A DNA stretch of 44,528 nt from Bacteroidales bacterium. Lineage in GTDB: Bacteria; Bacteroidota; Bacteroidia; Bacteroidales; JAADGE01. Made by a program: the position numbers and the translations under genes. The stretch covers positions 1 to 44,528 of the forward strand of contig JAKISF010000028.1 in assembly GCA_021648725.1 (NCBI GenBank). Reading direction: 5' to 3'. Under the pieces are notes generated by a model, which was not told the DNA's origin, ran no database searches, and saw nothing but the letters and a program-made list of their open reading frames with translations. Shown here in pieces: positions 8,834 to 18,193 of this stretch; positions within the stretch are counted from its first letter, which is position 1, and each line of letters opens with the position of its first letter.

Positions 8834-9940
8834 TTACAATAACATTTTAAATTCCTCAATAATAATGTTCTTTTGGTGATTTATTTTTATGTATTCTGCT
8901 CCGTTTTTTCCGTATTGTTTTCTTAAATCTGAATTTGCATTAAGTTTTTCAAAATAAGAATAAAACATTTCTAAATTTTTACCGGCACAAAAACCACTTT
9001 TATATTTATTCAGAATTTCGTCAGGATTTACATTGTAAGATAAAATCGGACATTCGTTTATCATTGCTTCTGCCATTGTATTTGAAAAACCTTCTAAGTC
9101 GGATGTTAATACATATATTTTTGCTTTTTGATAATATTTTGAAATTTCTGTCGGACTGACAAAATTAATATGTTCTAAATTCTTAATTTGTTTTGCTTCT
9201 TTTTGAATTTTATTTCCGTAATCAATATGGTCTATTACACCGGGAGCAACCATTACAAATTGTTCGTTCGGGAATTTCTTTGCCAAGTCTAAAAATATTT
9301 CAGGATTTTTAATCTTTGTTAATCTTCCTACCCATAAAATTGTTTTCTTTTCTGTTTGCTTAATTTGGGTATTATTTTCAACAGAATAGATATTTTTAAT
9401 CACAGCATTCGGTTTTCGCTTTCTGTCTTTTTCAAAAGTGTTTGATTGTTGCTGAGTTTGTGCCGTAATAATATCAGCTTTTTTATAAACTTTTTTCATT
9501 GCAAAAGCCGTTAATAATCCGTTATGGTATTTTTGTCGTTCTTTTGTTGTTTCGGCATCTGCGGCAATCATATACAATGTTTTCTTTTTGAGAAAGATTT
9601 TAACATAAAAAACGGCAAATGCAACACCGATATCAGCTGAACGAAAAATATAAATTTCGGCATTAATTTTTTTCAACTTTTTCAGAAGGTTTTTTGTTCT
9701 TTTAAATATATTATTTGAGAAATTGAATGACTTATGAAGTTTAACATTTTTAATTTCTTCGTATTCCGGCTGACCGAAATCGGCAACAAGAAAATGTACG
9801 TCAAAGTTCTTATCTTCGGTTAATTTGGTGCTTAAAATATATGTTTGCTTTTGAGCACCTCCGATTTTATCTTTAATGCCGGCTGCTTCCGGATTAAAAA
9901 GATAATAAGCACGTGGTATGACAAAGCATATTTTTTTCAT
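8834..9940 (-). CDS. Glycosyltransferase, GT4 family
   Basis: A 368-residue GT-B enzyme. Residues about 22-40 have KIGGAQKQTYILSTKL, the middle has TILWVGRLTKIKNPEIFL, and the donor site has EGFSNTMAE (complete EX7E) followed by CPILSYNVNPDEIL. It is the closest relative in the window of the gene at 5356-6489, and here both glutamates are kept. It overlaps the upstream epimerase by four bases, and a 29-base gap separates it from the GT39-like gene. Confidence 0.88.
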   Translation of the reverse strand: MKKICFVIPRAYYLFNPEAAGIKDKIGGAQKQTYILSTKLTEDKNFDVHFLVADFGQPEYEEIKNVKLHKSFNFSNNIFKRTKNLLKKLKKINAEIYIFRSADIGVAFAVFYVKIFLKKKTLYMIAADAETTKERQKYHNGLLTAFAMKKVYKKADIITAQTQQQSNTFEKDRKRKPNAVIKNIYSVENNTQIKQTEKKTILWVGRLTKIKNPEIFLDLAKKFPNEQFVMVAPGVIDHIDYGNKIQKEAKQIKNLEHINFVSPTEISKYYQKAKIYVLTSDLEGFSNTMAEAMINECPILSYNVNPDEILNKYKSGFCAGKNLEMFYSYFEKLNANSDLRKQYGKNGAEYIKINHQKNIIIEEFKMLL

Positions 9941-10989
9941 TTTTTATAATACTTTCTATACCATTTAATGAATTCATTTACACCTGTTTCAATGCTTGTG
10001 TCGGGTTTATAATTGAAGTCTTTTTTTAAACTTTCAACATCGGCAAATGTTTTTTGAACATCGCCGGGTTGCATCGGCATAAAGTTTTTTTCTGCTTTTT
10101 TTCCGAGTGCTTTTTCGGCAGCCTTAATATAGTCCATAAGTTGCACAGGGCTGCCGTTTCCGATGTTGTAAATTTTATACGGAGCGGAAGAACTTGCAGG
10201 GTCGGGATTTTTATTTGACCAATTCGGATTAGCTTTTGCCGGTTTTTTAACAACTCTGAAAATACCTTCGACAATATCATCAATATATGTGAAATCTCGC
10301 ATCATGTTTCCGTTATTATAAACGTTTATCGGTTTGTTTTCTAAAATTGCTTTTGTAAAAAGGAATAATGCCATGTCGGGTCTTCCCCAAGGTCCGTAAA
10401 CTGTAAAAAACCGAAGCCCTGTGGTCGGAATTTTAAAAAGATGACTGTAAGCATGGGCAATTAATTCATCAGATTTTTTTGTTGCTGCGTATAAACTTAT
10501 AGGATGGTCAACATTATGAGAGGTTGAAAAAGGCATATCTTTATTTAGACCGTAAACACTTGAACTACTTGCATATGCAAGATGCTTGACTTTGTTTCTT
10601 TTGCTTGCTTCAATGATGTTAAGAAAACCGTTAATATTAGAATGAAAATAAACATAAGGATTTTCAATACTGTATCGAACACCTGCTTGTGCTGCAAGAT
10701 GACAGACATAGTCAAATTTCTCAGTTTTGAATAAATTCAGAATTTCGTTTTTATCCTCAATTTGCAATTTTATGAAACTATAATTCTCAAATTTACTGCT
10801 TTTTATAAGTTTCCCGTATTCAATTTTTTCTTTTACAATGCCCGTTTTGCTTAAGCGAGAATATTTCAGGTTTTTATCATAATAATCGTTAATGCTGTCA
10901 AGCCCGATGACTTCAAAACCGTTTTTAATAAATTTATTTGCTGTATGAAATCCGATAAAACCGGCTGTTCCGGTAATTAATATTTTCAT
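9937..10989 (-). CDS. NAD-dependent epimerase, UDP-glucuronate 4-epimerase type
   Basis: A 350-residue extended short-chain dehydrogenase. The NAD-binding GTAGFIGFH lies at residues 7-15, and the catalytic YAATK (Tyr-x3-Lys) follows SSSSVYG. The early segment LDSINDYYDKNLKYSRL is characteristic of UDP-glucuronate 4-epimerases, which convert UDP-GlcA to UDP-GalA, and RFFTVYGPWGRPDMALFLF also fits that group. It would supply an acidic sugar to the polysaccharide. Family assignment is firm, substrate less so. Confidence 0.85.
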   Translation of the reverse strand: MKILITGTAGFIGFHTANKFIKNGFEVIGLDSINDYYDKNLKYSRLSKTGIVKEKIEYGKLIKSSKFENYSFIKLQIEDKNEILNLFKTEKFDYVCHLAAQAGVRYSIENPYVYFHSNINGFLNIIEASKRNKVKHLAYASSSSVYGLNKDMPFSTSHNVDHPISLYAATKKSDELIAHAYSHLFKIPTTGLRFFTVYGPWGRPDMALFLFTKAILENKPINVYNNGNMMRDFTYIDDIVEGIFRVVKKPAKANPNWSNKNPDPASSSAPYKIYNIGNGSPVQLMDYIKAAEKALGKKAEKNFMPMQPGDVQKTFADVESLKKDFNYKPDTSIETGVNEFIKWYRKYYKK

Positions 10990-11046
10990 TTTATTTTATT
11001 TTTATTATCGTGTAAACACAAATGGCTTTCTCTTGTGAATTTACGG

Positions 11047-12177
11047 TTATATAGTTTTAAAAAGTTCCGGATATTTGTTTGCAATATTTTCCCAGTTAAA
11101 TTGTTCTGCTTTTAATCTTGAATTTTGCCCTAATTTATCAATTTGTTTAATATTTCCCGAAAGTTGTTTTAGTATCTTCGTTAAAGCAATTACATCACCG
11201 GGATTAAAAATAAAACCGTTACTTTCATCAACCAACTCTTTAGTTCCGCCTACATTTGTAACAACAACCGGTAAGCCGCAAGCCATTGCCTCCAGCAAGG
11301 CATTGCTCATTCCTTCGTTGTAAGAAGGTAAAACAAAAACATTTGCATTTTGGTATTTATTCGGCATATTCTTTCTCGGAATGTAGCCTGAAAAAACTAT
11401 TTGGTCAGAAACACCCTTTTCTTTTGCAAATTTAATATATGCTTCTTTTTCATCGCCTTCACCTATTAACTCAACTTTAATTTTGATACCTTCTTTTTTT
11501 AAATTTGAAATTGCTTCGATTAATGTGTATTGCCCTTTACGTTTTATGAGTCGTGCCGGACAAATTATTCTCAGAGTATCTGTCGGCTGTTTTTCTGCAG
11601 GAATAAATTTTTCGGTATCCACGCCGTTGTAAATTATTTTAATCTTTAATTTAGGATTTATTGCTTTAATCATATCTTTTTCGGTTTTACACTTGGCAAT
11701 AATAATTTCTGATTTTCTCCAAACTGATTTTATAAAAGGCGAAATAATTTTGTAGATAAAAGAATATCGTTCCTCAAAACCCGGGATGTCAGGACCGCCG
11801 ACCCTTACAATAAACGGGATTTTTTTAAATATTTTCAGGAAAAAAGCCGGTAATCCGGCAGGAACGGTTGTCCAAACAAAAACCAAATCATATTTTTCTT
11901 TTTTGTGAAGTTTGAAGCCGGCAAAAGAAGCCTTTAAAGCATATCTTATTAATTCAAAATTTGAAGCATGATGTATCTCTTTTTTTTTGACGGGAAGTTT
12001 AAAAATTCTGATATTTTCGGAAAATTGTTGGAGTTCTTTGTTTTTGTTTCCTGACGAACTTATTAAATCAATATGTAAATCGGGGGTATTTCTGAAAATA
12101 TTGAACAATTCAAGATTAACCGTTCCTGTTCCGCCGCCGAGAGGAGGGAATTCATTATTGAACATCAATATTTTCAT
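11047..12177 (-). CDS. Glycosyltransferase, GT4 family
   Basis: The most canonical GT4 enzyme of the set, 376 residues. It starts MKILMFNNEFPPLGGGTGTV, with the glycine loop of the acceptor domain. The middle has IICPARLIKRKGQYTLI, and the donor site has NEGMSNALLEAMACGLPVVV and NVGGTKELV, with both EX7E glutamates. It overlaps the GT2 gene by four bases and is separated from the epimerase by 57 bases. Probably an early sugar-adding step. Confidence 0.92.
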   Translation of the reverse strand: MKILMFNNEFPPLGGGTGTVNLELFNIFRNTPDLHIDLISSSGNKNKELQQFSENIRIFKLPVKKKEIHHASNFELIRYALKASFAGFKLHKKEKYDLVFVWTTVPAGLPAFFLKIFKKIPFIVRVGGPDIPGFEERYSFIYKIISPFIKSVWRKSEIIIAKCKTEKDMIKAINPKLKIKIIYNGVDTEKFIPAEKQPTDTLRIICPARLIKRKGQYTLIEAISNLKKEGIKIKVELIGEGDEKEAYIKFAKEKGVSDQIVFSGYIPRKNMPNKYQNANVFVLPSYNEGMSNALLEAMACGLPVVVTNVGGTKELVDESNGFIFNPGDVIALTKILKQLSGNIKQIDKLGQNSRLKAEQFNWENIANKYPELFKTI

Positions 12178-13112
12178 TCAAAATTTTTAGTTTCACTTAT
12201 TACAAAAAGAGGTCTTTTTCTTACATCATCATATATTTTACCGATATATTCGCCGATAATCCAAAACAGCATAAACATGAAGCCCATAAAAATAAAAAGA
12301 ACAACAACCAGCCACTTATATAAATGGTAATAAGCCCCCGTAATAATCACATCAATAATTTGATACAATAAAAGTCCGGAACCTGTTATTATGCTAATCA
12401 ATCCCAATAAAAACCCTAAGCGTAAAGGCAACATTGAGAAATTGAAAACTCCGTCCATACCAAGTTTTGCAAGTTTGCCGAGGGTATAATTTGATTCACC
12501 TTTTTGCCTGTCAGGTCTGTGATAATCTACAAAAGCATGTTTAAAGCCTGTCCATGCAACCATTCCTCTGAGGTATCTTGAGTGTTCAGGCATTTGGTTT
12601 ATTTCTGCAAGAACTTTTTTATCAACTAAGCGAAAATCGCCTACGTTTTTAGGAATATCTATTCTTGTAAAATTTCCCATTAAGCGATAATATATTTTTG
12701 AGCCTAATTTTTTAAGAAAGTTATCTTTTCTGAAATTTTTTCTGCGAGCATAAACAATATGGTTACCTTCTTTCCATTTTTCAATCATTTGTTGAATAAC
12801 TTCCGGAGGGTCTTGCAAGTCGCAATCCATAGAAATAACTGCTTCACCGGTTGCAAACTTCAGTCCTGCCGAAAGTGCAGCTTGGTGTCCGAAATTTCTG
12901 CTTAAGTCAAGATATTTTACGCTTGAGTCTTTATATGTTAATTCTTTTAAAATTGAAAGTGTTTTATCAATACTTCCGTCGTTAACAAATATCAATTCCC
13001 AATTGTCGGAAGTATCTTTCATTAAAACTTTTATTCTTTCATATAAGGAAATAATATTTGCTTCTTCATTATAGGCAGGAACAACAAAAGAATACTGCGG
13101 CTTTGAGTTCAT
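12174..13112 (-). CDS. GT2 polyprenyl-phosphate glycosyltransferase (DPM1/GtrB-like)
   Basis: From the ATG at 13112 the protein is 312 residues. A longer frame from a TTG at 13133 would start inside a probable -7 promoter element, so the ATG is preferred. The GT-A fold is clear: YSFVVPAYNEEANI, IFVNDGSIDKT, SMDCDLQDPPE (DXD region), then RGMVAWTGF. Two C-terminal hydrophobic segments (LGFLLGLISIITGSGLLLY and WLVVVLFIFMGFMFML) anchor it in the membrane. These enzymes load glucose, mannose or a similar sugar onto undecaprenyl phosphate. That lipid sugar could feed the GT39-like protein in the same operon. This is the first gene of the operon. Confidence 0.88.
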   Translation of the reverse strand: MNSKPQYSFVVPAYNEEANIISLYERIKVLMKDTSDNWELIFVNDGSIDKTLSILKELTYKDSSVKYLDLSRNFGHQAALSAGLKFATGEAVISMDCDLQDPPEVIQQMIEKWKEGNHIVYARRKNFRKDNFLKKLGSKIYYRLMGNFTRIDIPKNVGDFRLVDKKVLAEINQMPEHSRYLRGMVAWTGFKHAFVDYHRPDRQKGESNYTLGKLAKLGMDGVFNFSMLPLRLGFLLGLISIITGSGLLLYQIIDVIITGAYYHLYKWLVVVLFIFMGFMFMLFWIIGEYIGKIYDDVRKRPLFVISETKNFE

Positions 13113-13130
13113 ATAGTTTTTATTTTGATA

Positions 13131-13138
13131 CAAATTTA
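13131..13138 (-). promoter_or_regulatory. Possible -7 element for the polysaccharide operon
   Basis: On the minus strand this reads TAAATTTG, a match to the Bacteroidota -7 consensus TAnnTTTG. It is about 20 bases before the preferred ATG at 13112. No good TTTG is found at the usual upstream distance, so this is half a promoter only. Confidence 0.35.
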
Positions 13139-13187
13139 AAAAACTATGACAACATTAAGGAATAATCTGTTGCATTTTAGATAATAT

Positions 13188-13219
13188 TTTCAATAATCTC
13201 CATTGTTTTATTACTTTTG
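13188..13219 (+). promoter_or_regulatory. Promoter for the exonuclease-FAH-nadD operon
   Basis: TACTTTTG at 13212-13219 fits the -7 consensus TAnnTTTG. TTTC at 13188-13191, twenty bases earlier, is one mismatch from the -33 TTTG. The ATG at 13266 follows after a leader of about 40 bases. Confidence 0.5.
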
Positions 13220-13265
13220 TTAATTCAAATAATATAAAAGATTCTTCGTAAAACATAAAAAACAA

Positions 13266-14039
13266 ATGGAATTAAACTTAAAAAAACCGATTGCATTTTT
13301 TGACCTTGAAACAACGGGTGTTGATGTAAGTAAAGACAGGATTGTTGAAATTGCAATTTTAAAAATAAACCCGAATCAAAGTTCGGAAAGCAAAACAATG
13401 AGGATAAATCCGACGATTCCTATTCCGAAAGATGCGTCTAAAATTCACGGTATCTTTGATGAAGATGTAAAAGATGCCCCTACTTTTAAGCAAGTCGCAA
13501 AAGATATAGTCAAGTTTATAGAAGGTTGTGATTTAGCCGGTTATAATTCAAACAGATTTGACATTCCGCTTCTGGCGGAAGAATTTTTAAGAGCAGATGT
13601 TGATTTTTCCGTTAAAAACAGAAAGTTTGTTGATGTTCAGGTTATTTATCATAAAAAAGAGCAAAGGACATTATCTGCCGCATATAAGTTTTATTGTAAA
13701 AAAGAGCTGGAAGGTGCTCACGGGGCAGAGGCAGATACAAATGCAACTTATGAGATTTTAAAATCGCAAATTGAAATGTATGATGATTTAGAAAATGATA
13801 TTGAAGAATTATCAAAGATTTCATATCACCGAAAAAGTGCCGATCTTGCAGGAAGAATCGTTTATAATAAAAAAGGAGAAGAGGTGTTCAGTTTCGGGAA
13901 ACATGCAAATAAAACAGTAGAAGAAGTTTTGGAAAAAGAGCCGGGTTATTTTGCCTGGATGATGAATGCTGATTTTCCTCTTTATACAAAAAAAGTGTTG
14001 ACTGAAATTAAATTGAGAAAAAGCGGAATGCAAAAATAA
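13266..14039 (+). CDS. DnaQ-like 3'-5' exonuclease with DUF3820-like tail
   Basis: A 257-residue protein. DEDDh motifs are visible: FFDLETTG (Exo I, residues 12-19), GYNSNRFDIPLL (Exo II) and HGAEADTNAT (Exo III, with catalytic His and Asp). After the nuclease domain, from about residue 205, FSFGKHANKTVEEVL and GYFAWMMNADFP match the DUF3820 pattern often fused to such nucleases in Bacteroidota. It would remove 3' nucleotides from DNA or RNA. Not the replicative epsilon subunit by length and tail. First gene of a short plus-strand operon. Confidence 0.85.
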   Translation: MELNLKKPIAFFDLETTGVDVSKDRIVEIAILKINPNQSSESKTMRINPTIPIPKDASKIHGIFDEDVKDAPTFKQVAKDIVKFIEGCDLAGYNSNRFDIPLLAEEFLRADVDFSVKNRKFVDVQVIYHKKEQRTLSAAYKFYCKKELEGAHGAEADTNATYEILKSQIEMYDDLENDIEELSKISYHRKSADLAGRIVYNKKGEEVFSFGKHANKTVEEVLEKEPGYFAWMMNADFPLYTKKVLTEIKLRKSGMQK

Positions 14040-14063
14040 TTCTCTGTTAAAAATAATGTAATT

Positions 14064-14672
14064 GTGAAAATAATATGTATAGGCAGAAATTATGCCGACC
14101 ATGCAAAAGAAATGAACAGCAAAGTTCCTGAAAAACCGATGTTTTTTTTGAAACCGGAAACTTCGTTGTTGCATAAAAATAAACCGTTTTTTTATCCTGA
14201 TTTTTCGAATGAAATTCATTATGAAACTGAGGTTGTAATAAGAATAAATCGTTTGGGAAAACATATTGAAGAAAAATTTGCACACAGATATTATTCGGAA
14301 ATAGGTCTCGGAATTGACTTTACGGCAAGAGACTTGCAAAGGCAATGCAAAGAAAAAGGGCATCCGTGGGAAATTGCAAAAGGTTTTGAACATTCAGCAC
14401 CTTTGTCTGATAATTTCATTAATAAAGAAGATTTACCAAGTGATATAAATTTTAAATTAAACCTAAACGGAGAAACTGTTCAAAACGGAAATACAAAAGA
14501 CCTTATTTTCTCATTCGATAAGTTGATAAGTTATATTTCAACGTTTTTTCCTTTAAAAATAGGAGATTTAATTTTTACGGGAACACCTGCCGGAGTAGGA
14601 GAGGTTAAAACAGGCGATAATTTAAAAGGTTATTTAGAGGGAAAGCAGATGTTTGATTTTATGATAAAATGA
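14064..14672 (+). CDS. Fumarylacetoacetate hydrolase family protein
   Basis: A 202-residue protein beginning at a GTG. The FAH core is clear: ICIGRNYADHAKEMN at the start, then FLKPETSL, the metal-binding HYETEVVI, GIDFTARDLQ and the late FTGTPAGVG. The short single-domain form fits oxaloacetate tautomerase/acylpyruvate hydrolase relatives (YcgM/FAHD1-like). The activity would be hydrolysis, decarboxylation or tautomerisation of a 2-oxo acid with Mg or Mn. Its stop overlaps the nadD start by four bases (ATGA), so the two are translated together. Confidence 0.85.
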   Translation: MKIICIGRNYADHAKEMNSKVPEKPMFFLKPETSLLHKNKPFFYPDFSNEIHYETEVVIRINRLGKHIEEKFAHRYYSEIGLGIDFTARDLQRQCKEKGHPWEIAKGFEHSAPLSDNFINKEDLPSDINFKLNLNGETVQNGNTKDLIFSFDKLISYISTFFPLKIGDLIFTGTPAGVGEVKTGDNLKGYLEGKQMFDFMIK

Positions 14673-15313
14673 TTTTAGATAAAACTATACAAGATATTTT
14701 TATTCCTGATAATAACAGAGTTGAGAAATACAAAAAAAACAAAACAGGTTTATTTTTCGGCTCGTTTAACCCTGTGCACAACGGGCATTTAATTATTGCA
14801 AATTACATATTGGAGTTTACCGGTTTGGAGCAAATTTTCTTTGTTGTAAGTCCGCAAAATCCGTTTAAAGAAAAAGCAAGTTTGTTGGAAGATTACCATC
14901 GTTTAGCACTTGTTAAAGAAGCGATAGGCGATACAAATAAATATTATGCCTGCGATATTGAATTTAAAATGCCGAAACCTTCCTATACTATAGATACATT
15001 GACATATCTTAAGGAAAAATATCCTGAAAAAGAATTTTCATTAATTATGGGCTGTGATAATTTTAAAAGTTTTCACAAATGGAAAAATTCAAAGCAAATA
15101 ATTGGTAATCATAATCTTTACGTTTATCCTCGTCCTGGTTTTGATACTTCCGAGTTTAATGATGTTGAAAATATTACAATTGTTGAAGCTCCCTTAATGG
15201 AAATTTCTTCAACATTTATACGCAAAGCTGTAAAAGAAAAAAAAGATATTCGATTTTTTATGCCGGAACGTGCTTGGAGATATATGAAAGAGATGCATTT
15301 TTATGAGAAATGA
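14669..15313 (+). CDS. nadD: Nicotinate-nucleotide adenylyltransferase
   Basis: A 214-residue nucleotidyltransferase. The ATP-binding GSFNPVHNGHL (an HxGH variant) is at residues 31-41. SYTIDTLTYL in the middle and ISSTFIR near the end are the NadD fingerprint. It adenylates nicotinate mononucleotide to deamido-NAD in NAD synthesis. About 25 extra residues precede the usual start (the family often begins near GLFFGSF), but the ATG is fixed by its overlap with the FAH gene. Confidence 0.9.
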   Translation: MILDKTIQDIFIPDNNRVEKYKKNKTGLFFGSFNPVHNGHLIIANYILEFTGLEQIFFVVSPQNPFKEKASLLEDYHRLALVKEAIGDTNKYYACDIEFKMPKPSYTIDTLTYLKEKYPEKEFSLIMGCDNFKSFHKWKNSKQIIGNHNLYVYPRPGFDTSEFNDVENITIVEAPLMEISSTFIRKAVKEKKDIRFFMPERAWRYMKEMHFYEK

Positions 15314-15406
15314 TAAACAATAAAATTGATTTTTAGTTCTCTATTTTCCTAGAATCCATAGATGTATTCAGCTTTTTTGATGTTAATGTGGTGTAAATTT
15401 TTGTTT

Positions 15407-16996
15407 TTACAATTTTATTGAAATTTCATTACTGCCGGAGCTTTCGTTTCCGGATTTATCAACAAAAGTTACTACAAACTTATATTCTTTTCTGAAGATT
15501 TTAAATCGCTTTCGTTTTATCACAATAAAATCTTGTTTTGTTGTTTTAAAAATGTCATTTTCATCTGCATATTTGAAATCATATTTTCTGAATTTATATA
15601 CATTATATATATGCTCTTTTTTTTGAGAAGTATCAATATCAGTTTTCCAAGATAACACAATTTTATTTCCTAATTTTTGTGTGAGAATTTCAACAGGAAT
15701 CATTTCAAGGTTGTCAGAAGTATCTTGTTGTGAATTATTATCTGTATTATTTGCAATTATTGTTGTGTCAATTTGTTTTAACCACGGCATTTCAGGTGTT
15801 TGAACATGAATTGCGTAAAAGTTATTTTTCAAAGAATCTAAAAGCCCTAATCTGTTTTCTGTCAATGACTTTGCCTTGTAAAAAATACTTCCGTTTACAT
15901 TTGGGTTTTCTCTGATAATTCTTATTTGATTAGGAATTTCATTCGGGTTTCTCCAAGTTGCCGAACTTGCATCTTTTCCTGTTCTGTAAACTGCATGTCC
16001 TATATACAAATGTTTTCCGTATGTATGTTTACTCCACCAGTCAACAAGAGTTTTATAGTCGGCATATTTATGTCCTATGGGCCAATATAATTGAGGGGCA
16101 ACATAATCTATCCATCCGTTTCTCAACCAAGCTATAACATCAGAATATAAATAATCGTAATGTGCCAATGCTCTTGTGTTTGAGCCGTCAGGATCTTGGC
16201 TTTTATTTCTCCAAACTCCCGAAGGAGCAACCCCGAATACCATATTCGGGTCGGCTTTTTTTATTCCTTTATTTACCTCTTCAATAAATAAATCCATGTT
16301 ATTTCGTCTCCAATCGGCAATATCCTCAAATTCTCCTTTGTATTTTTGAAATGTCTTGTTATCCGGTATTTTCATAATCCTGTTATAAGAATCACGCTTC
16401 GGATAAGGATAAAAATAATCGTCAAAATGCACGCCGTCAATATCATATCGTTTAACTATGTCAACAATAATATCACGAACATAATTTCTTACTTCCGGAA
16501 TTCCCGGATCAAAGTATTTGTTTATATCATAAGTAAAAAACCATTCAGGTTTTGTTTTTGTGATATGATTTTCTGCAATATCTGCAAACTCAATTGTTGC
16601 AACTGCCCTGAAAGGATTAATCCATGCATGAAATTCGATATTCCTTTTATGACACTCTTCAATCATAAATTCCAAAGGGTCGTAATAAGGCTCGGGAGCT
16701 TTTCCTTGTTTGCCTGTTAACCATTCTGACCAAGGTTCAAATTCGGAAGGGAAAAAAGCATCAGCAGCCGGTCTTACTTGAAACATAATTGCATTAATCC
16801 CGACATCAGAAAACTTATCGAGCATATCCGTAAATTCTTTCTTTTGCTCGTCAACTGTAAGTTTTGCATAAGAAGGAAAATCAATATTTTTAACCGTAGC
16901 AATCCAGACAGCACGCATTTCAGGTTTATCTGATACTTGTGCTTTTGAAACAAAGTAAGAACTCAATAAAAACAGTATTAGTAAAGTGTATCTCAT
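15407..16996 (-). CDS. Glycoside hydrolase-like GHL10 (DUF187) secreted protein
   Basis: A 529-residue protein. An N-terminal signal peptide (YTLLILFLLSSYFVSKAQ) is followed by the GHL10 barrel: PEMRAVWIATVKNIDFPS, GINAIMFQVRPAADAFF, FHAWINPFRA and DIDGVHFDDYFYPYP. Further on there is DYVAPQLYWPIG. The last 120 residues look like a fibronectin-type tail. Members of this family are thought to cleave peptidoglycan sugar chains or other glycans in the envelope, but the substrate here is unknown. It follows galE by nine bases on the same strand. Confidence 0.85.
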   Translation of the reverse strand: MRYTLLILFLLSSYFVSKAQVSDKPEMRAVWIATVKNIDFPSYAKLTVDEQKKEFTDMLDKFSDVGINAIMFQVRPAADAFFPSEFEPWSEWLTGKQGKAPEPYYDPLEFMIEECHKRNIEFHAWINPFRAVATIEFADIAENHITKTKPEWFFTYDINKYFDPGIPEVRNYVRDIIVDIVKRYDIDGVHFDDYFYPYPKRDSYNRIMKIPDNKTFQKYKGEFEDIADWRRNNMDLFIEEVNKGIKKADPNMVFGVAPSGVWRNKSQDPDGSNTRALAHYDYLYSDVIAWLRNGWIDYVAPQLYWPIGHKYADYKTLVDWWSKHTYGKHLYIGHAVYRTGKDASSATWRNPNEIPNQIRIIRENPNVNGSIFYKAKSLTENRLGLLDSLKNNFYAIHVQTPEMPWLKQIDTTIIANNTDNNSQQDTSDNLEMIPVEILTQKLGNKIVLSWKTDIDTSQKKEHIYNVYKFRKYDFKYADENDIFKTTKQDFIVIKRKRFKIFRKEYKFVVTFVDKSGNESSGSNEISIKL

Positions 16997-17005
16997 TTAC
17001 AATAA

Positions 17006-18028
17006 TTATAATCCTCTATATTTTTTTTCACGAACCCATGCAGATTTTAAGGCATCCGCTAATGATTTTTCTGTTTTCCAGCTTAATTCTTTATTTGCCA
17101 GGCTTGTATCTGCCCATACTTTTTCAATATCTCCTTTTCGCCTTGCTGTTATTTTATAATTCAATTTAATGCCCGTAACCTTTTCAAAAGTATTGACAAC
17201 TTCCAAAACAGTATTTCCTTTGCCTGTTCCCAGATTAAAAACTTCAAAAGATTTCTTGGTTTTCATTTTTAACAATCTGTTTAGAGCCGTAACATGAGCT
17301 TTTGCCAAATCAACAACGTGGATATAATCTCTTATTGCTGTTCCGTCAGGCGTATCATAGTCGTTTCCGAAAATACTTAATTCTTTTCTTATTCCGGCGG
17401 CAGTCTGTGTAATATACGGAACAAGATTATCCGGTGTGCCGATAGGAAGTTCTCCTATTTCAGCACTTTCATGAGCTCCGATGGGATTAAAATATCGCAA
17501 ACAAATACTGTTAAAAAATGAAACCGAATTTACAAAGTCAAAAATAATTTCTTCTGAAATTTGTTTTGTATTTCCGTAAGGAGAGTCCGCCTTTAAAACA
17601 GGAGAGTCTTCTGTAACAGGAAGTTTTTCCGGTTGTCCGTAAACTGTACAAGATGATGAAAAAACCAAACTCTTAATACTGTGTTTTCGTATGTTTTTTA
17701 GAATGTTAAGTAATGAACTAATATTGTTTTCATAATATTTTAAAGGGTTTGAAACAGATTCGCCTACTGCTTTATATGCGGCAAAATGAATAACAGAGTC
17801 TATTTCTTTAAAAGAGTTAAAAAATGTATTTGTTTTACCGGGGTCTGTTAAATCAATTTTATGAAATTCGGGATTTTTCCCCGTAATTTTCTTTATTCCG
17901 TCTAAAACTTCAATATTTGAGTTTGAAAGGTTATCAATAATTATAACTTCAAATCCGGCATTTAACAGTTCAACTGATGTGTGTGAGCCTATATAACCTG
18001 TTCCGCCGGTTACTAATATTTTTGCCAT
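17006..18028 (-). CDS. galE: UDP-glucose 4-epimerase
   Basis: From the ATG at 18028 the protein is 340 residues and starts MAKILVTGGTGYIGSHT, the canonical GalE start. An upstream TTG at 18052 would add eight residues of poor similarity. Ser-Tyr-Lys catalytic residues lie in VFSSSCTVYG and SPYGNTKQISEE. CLRYFNPIGAHESAEIGE, GTAIRDYIHVVDLAKAH and FNLGTGKGNTVLEV complete the GalE pattern. It interconverts UDP-glucose and UDP-galactose, supplying galactose for surface glycans. Confidence 0.93.
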   Translation of the reverse strand: MAKILVTGGTGYIGSHTSVELLNAGFEVIIIDNLSNSNIEVLDGIKKITGKNPEFHKIDLTDPGKTNTFFNSFKEIDSVIHFAAYKAVGESVSNPLKYYENNISSLLNILKNIRKHSIKSLVFSSSCTVYGQPEKLPVTEDSPVLKADSPYGNTKQISEEIIFDFVNSVSFFNSICLRYFNPIGAHESAEIGELPIGTPDNLVPYITQTAAGIRKELSIFGNDYDTPDGTAIRDYIHVVDLAKAHVTALNRLLKMKTKKSFEVFNLGTGKGNTVLEVVNTFEKVTGIKLNYKITARRKGDIEKVWADTSLANKELSWKTEKSLADALKSAWVREKKYRGL

Positions 18029-18143
18029 TTTTAATATATATAATTTCTTCAAAAATATAAATATTACAGAGAATTAGGATAATATCTTATAAATTAAAAA
18101 GATTTATTGTTTTTAGGTTTTAAAGCCTTATTTTATGGGCTGT

Positions 18144-18175
18144 TTTGTGTATGTTAAAAAAAATGTGTAAGTTTG
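18144..18175 (+). promoter_or_regulatory. Promoter of the HU-SPOR gene
   Basis: TTTG at 18144-18147 and TAAGTTTG at 18168-18175 are separated by 20 bases and match both parts of the Bacteroidota sigma consensus (TTTG / TAnnTTTG). The start ATG at 18194 is 19 bases after the -7 box, so the leader is very short. Confidence 0.65.
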
Positions 18176-18193
18176 TTAAAAATCTGATATCAA

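Noticed and set aside
13113-13133. TTG start for the GT2 enzyme
   Set aside because: It lies within a TAAATTTG box, and the ATG at 13112 suits the family.
18029-18052. TTG start adding eight residues to GalE
   Set aside because: The ATG at 18028 gives the canonical MAKILVTGGTGYIGSH start.
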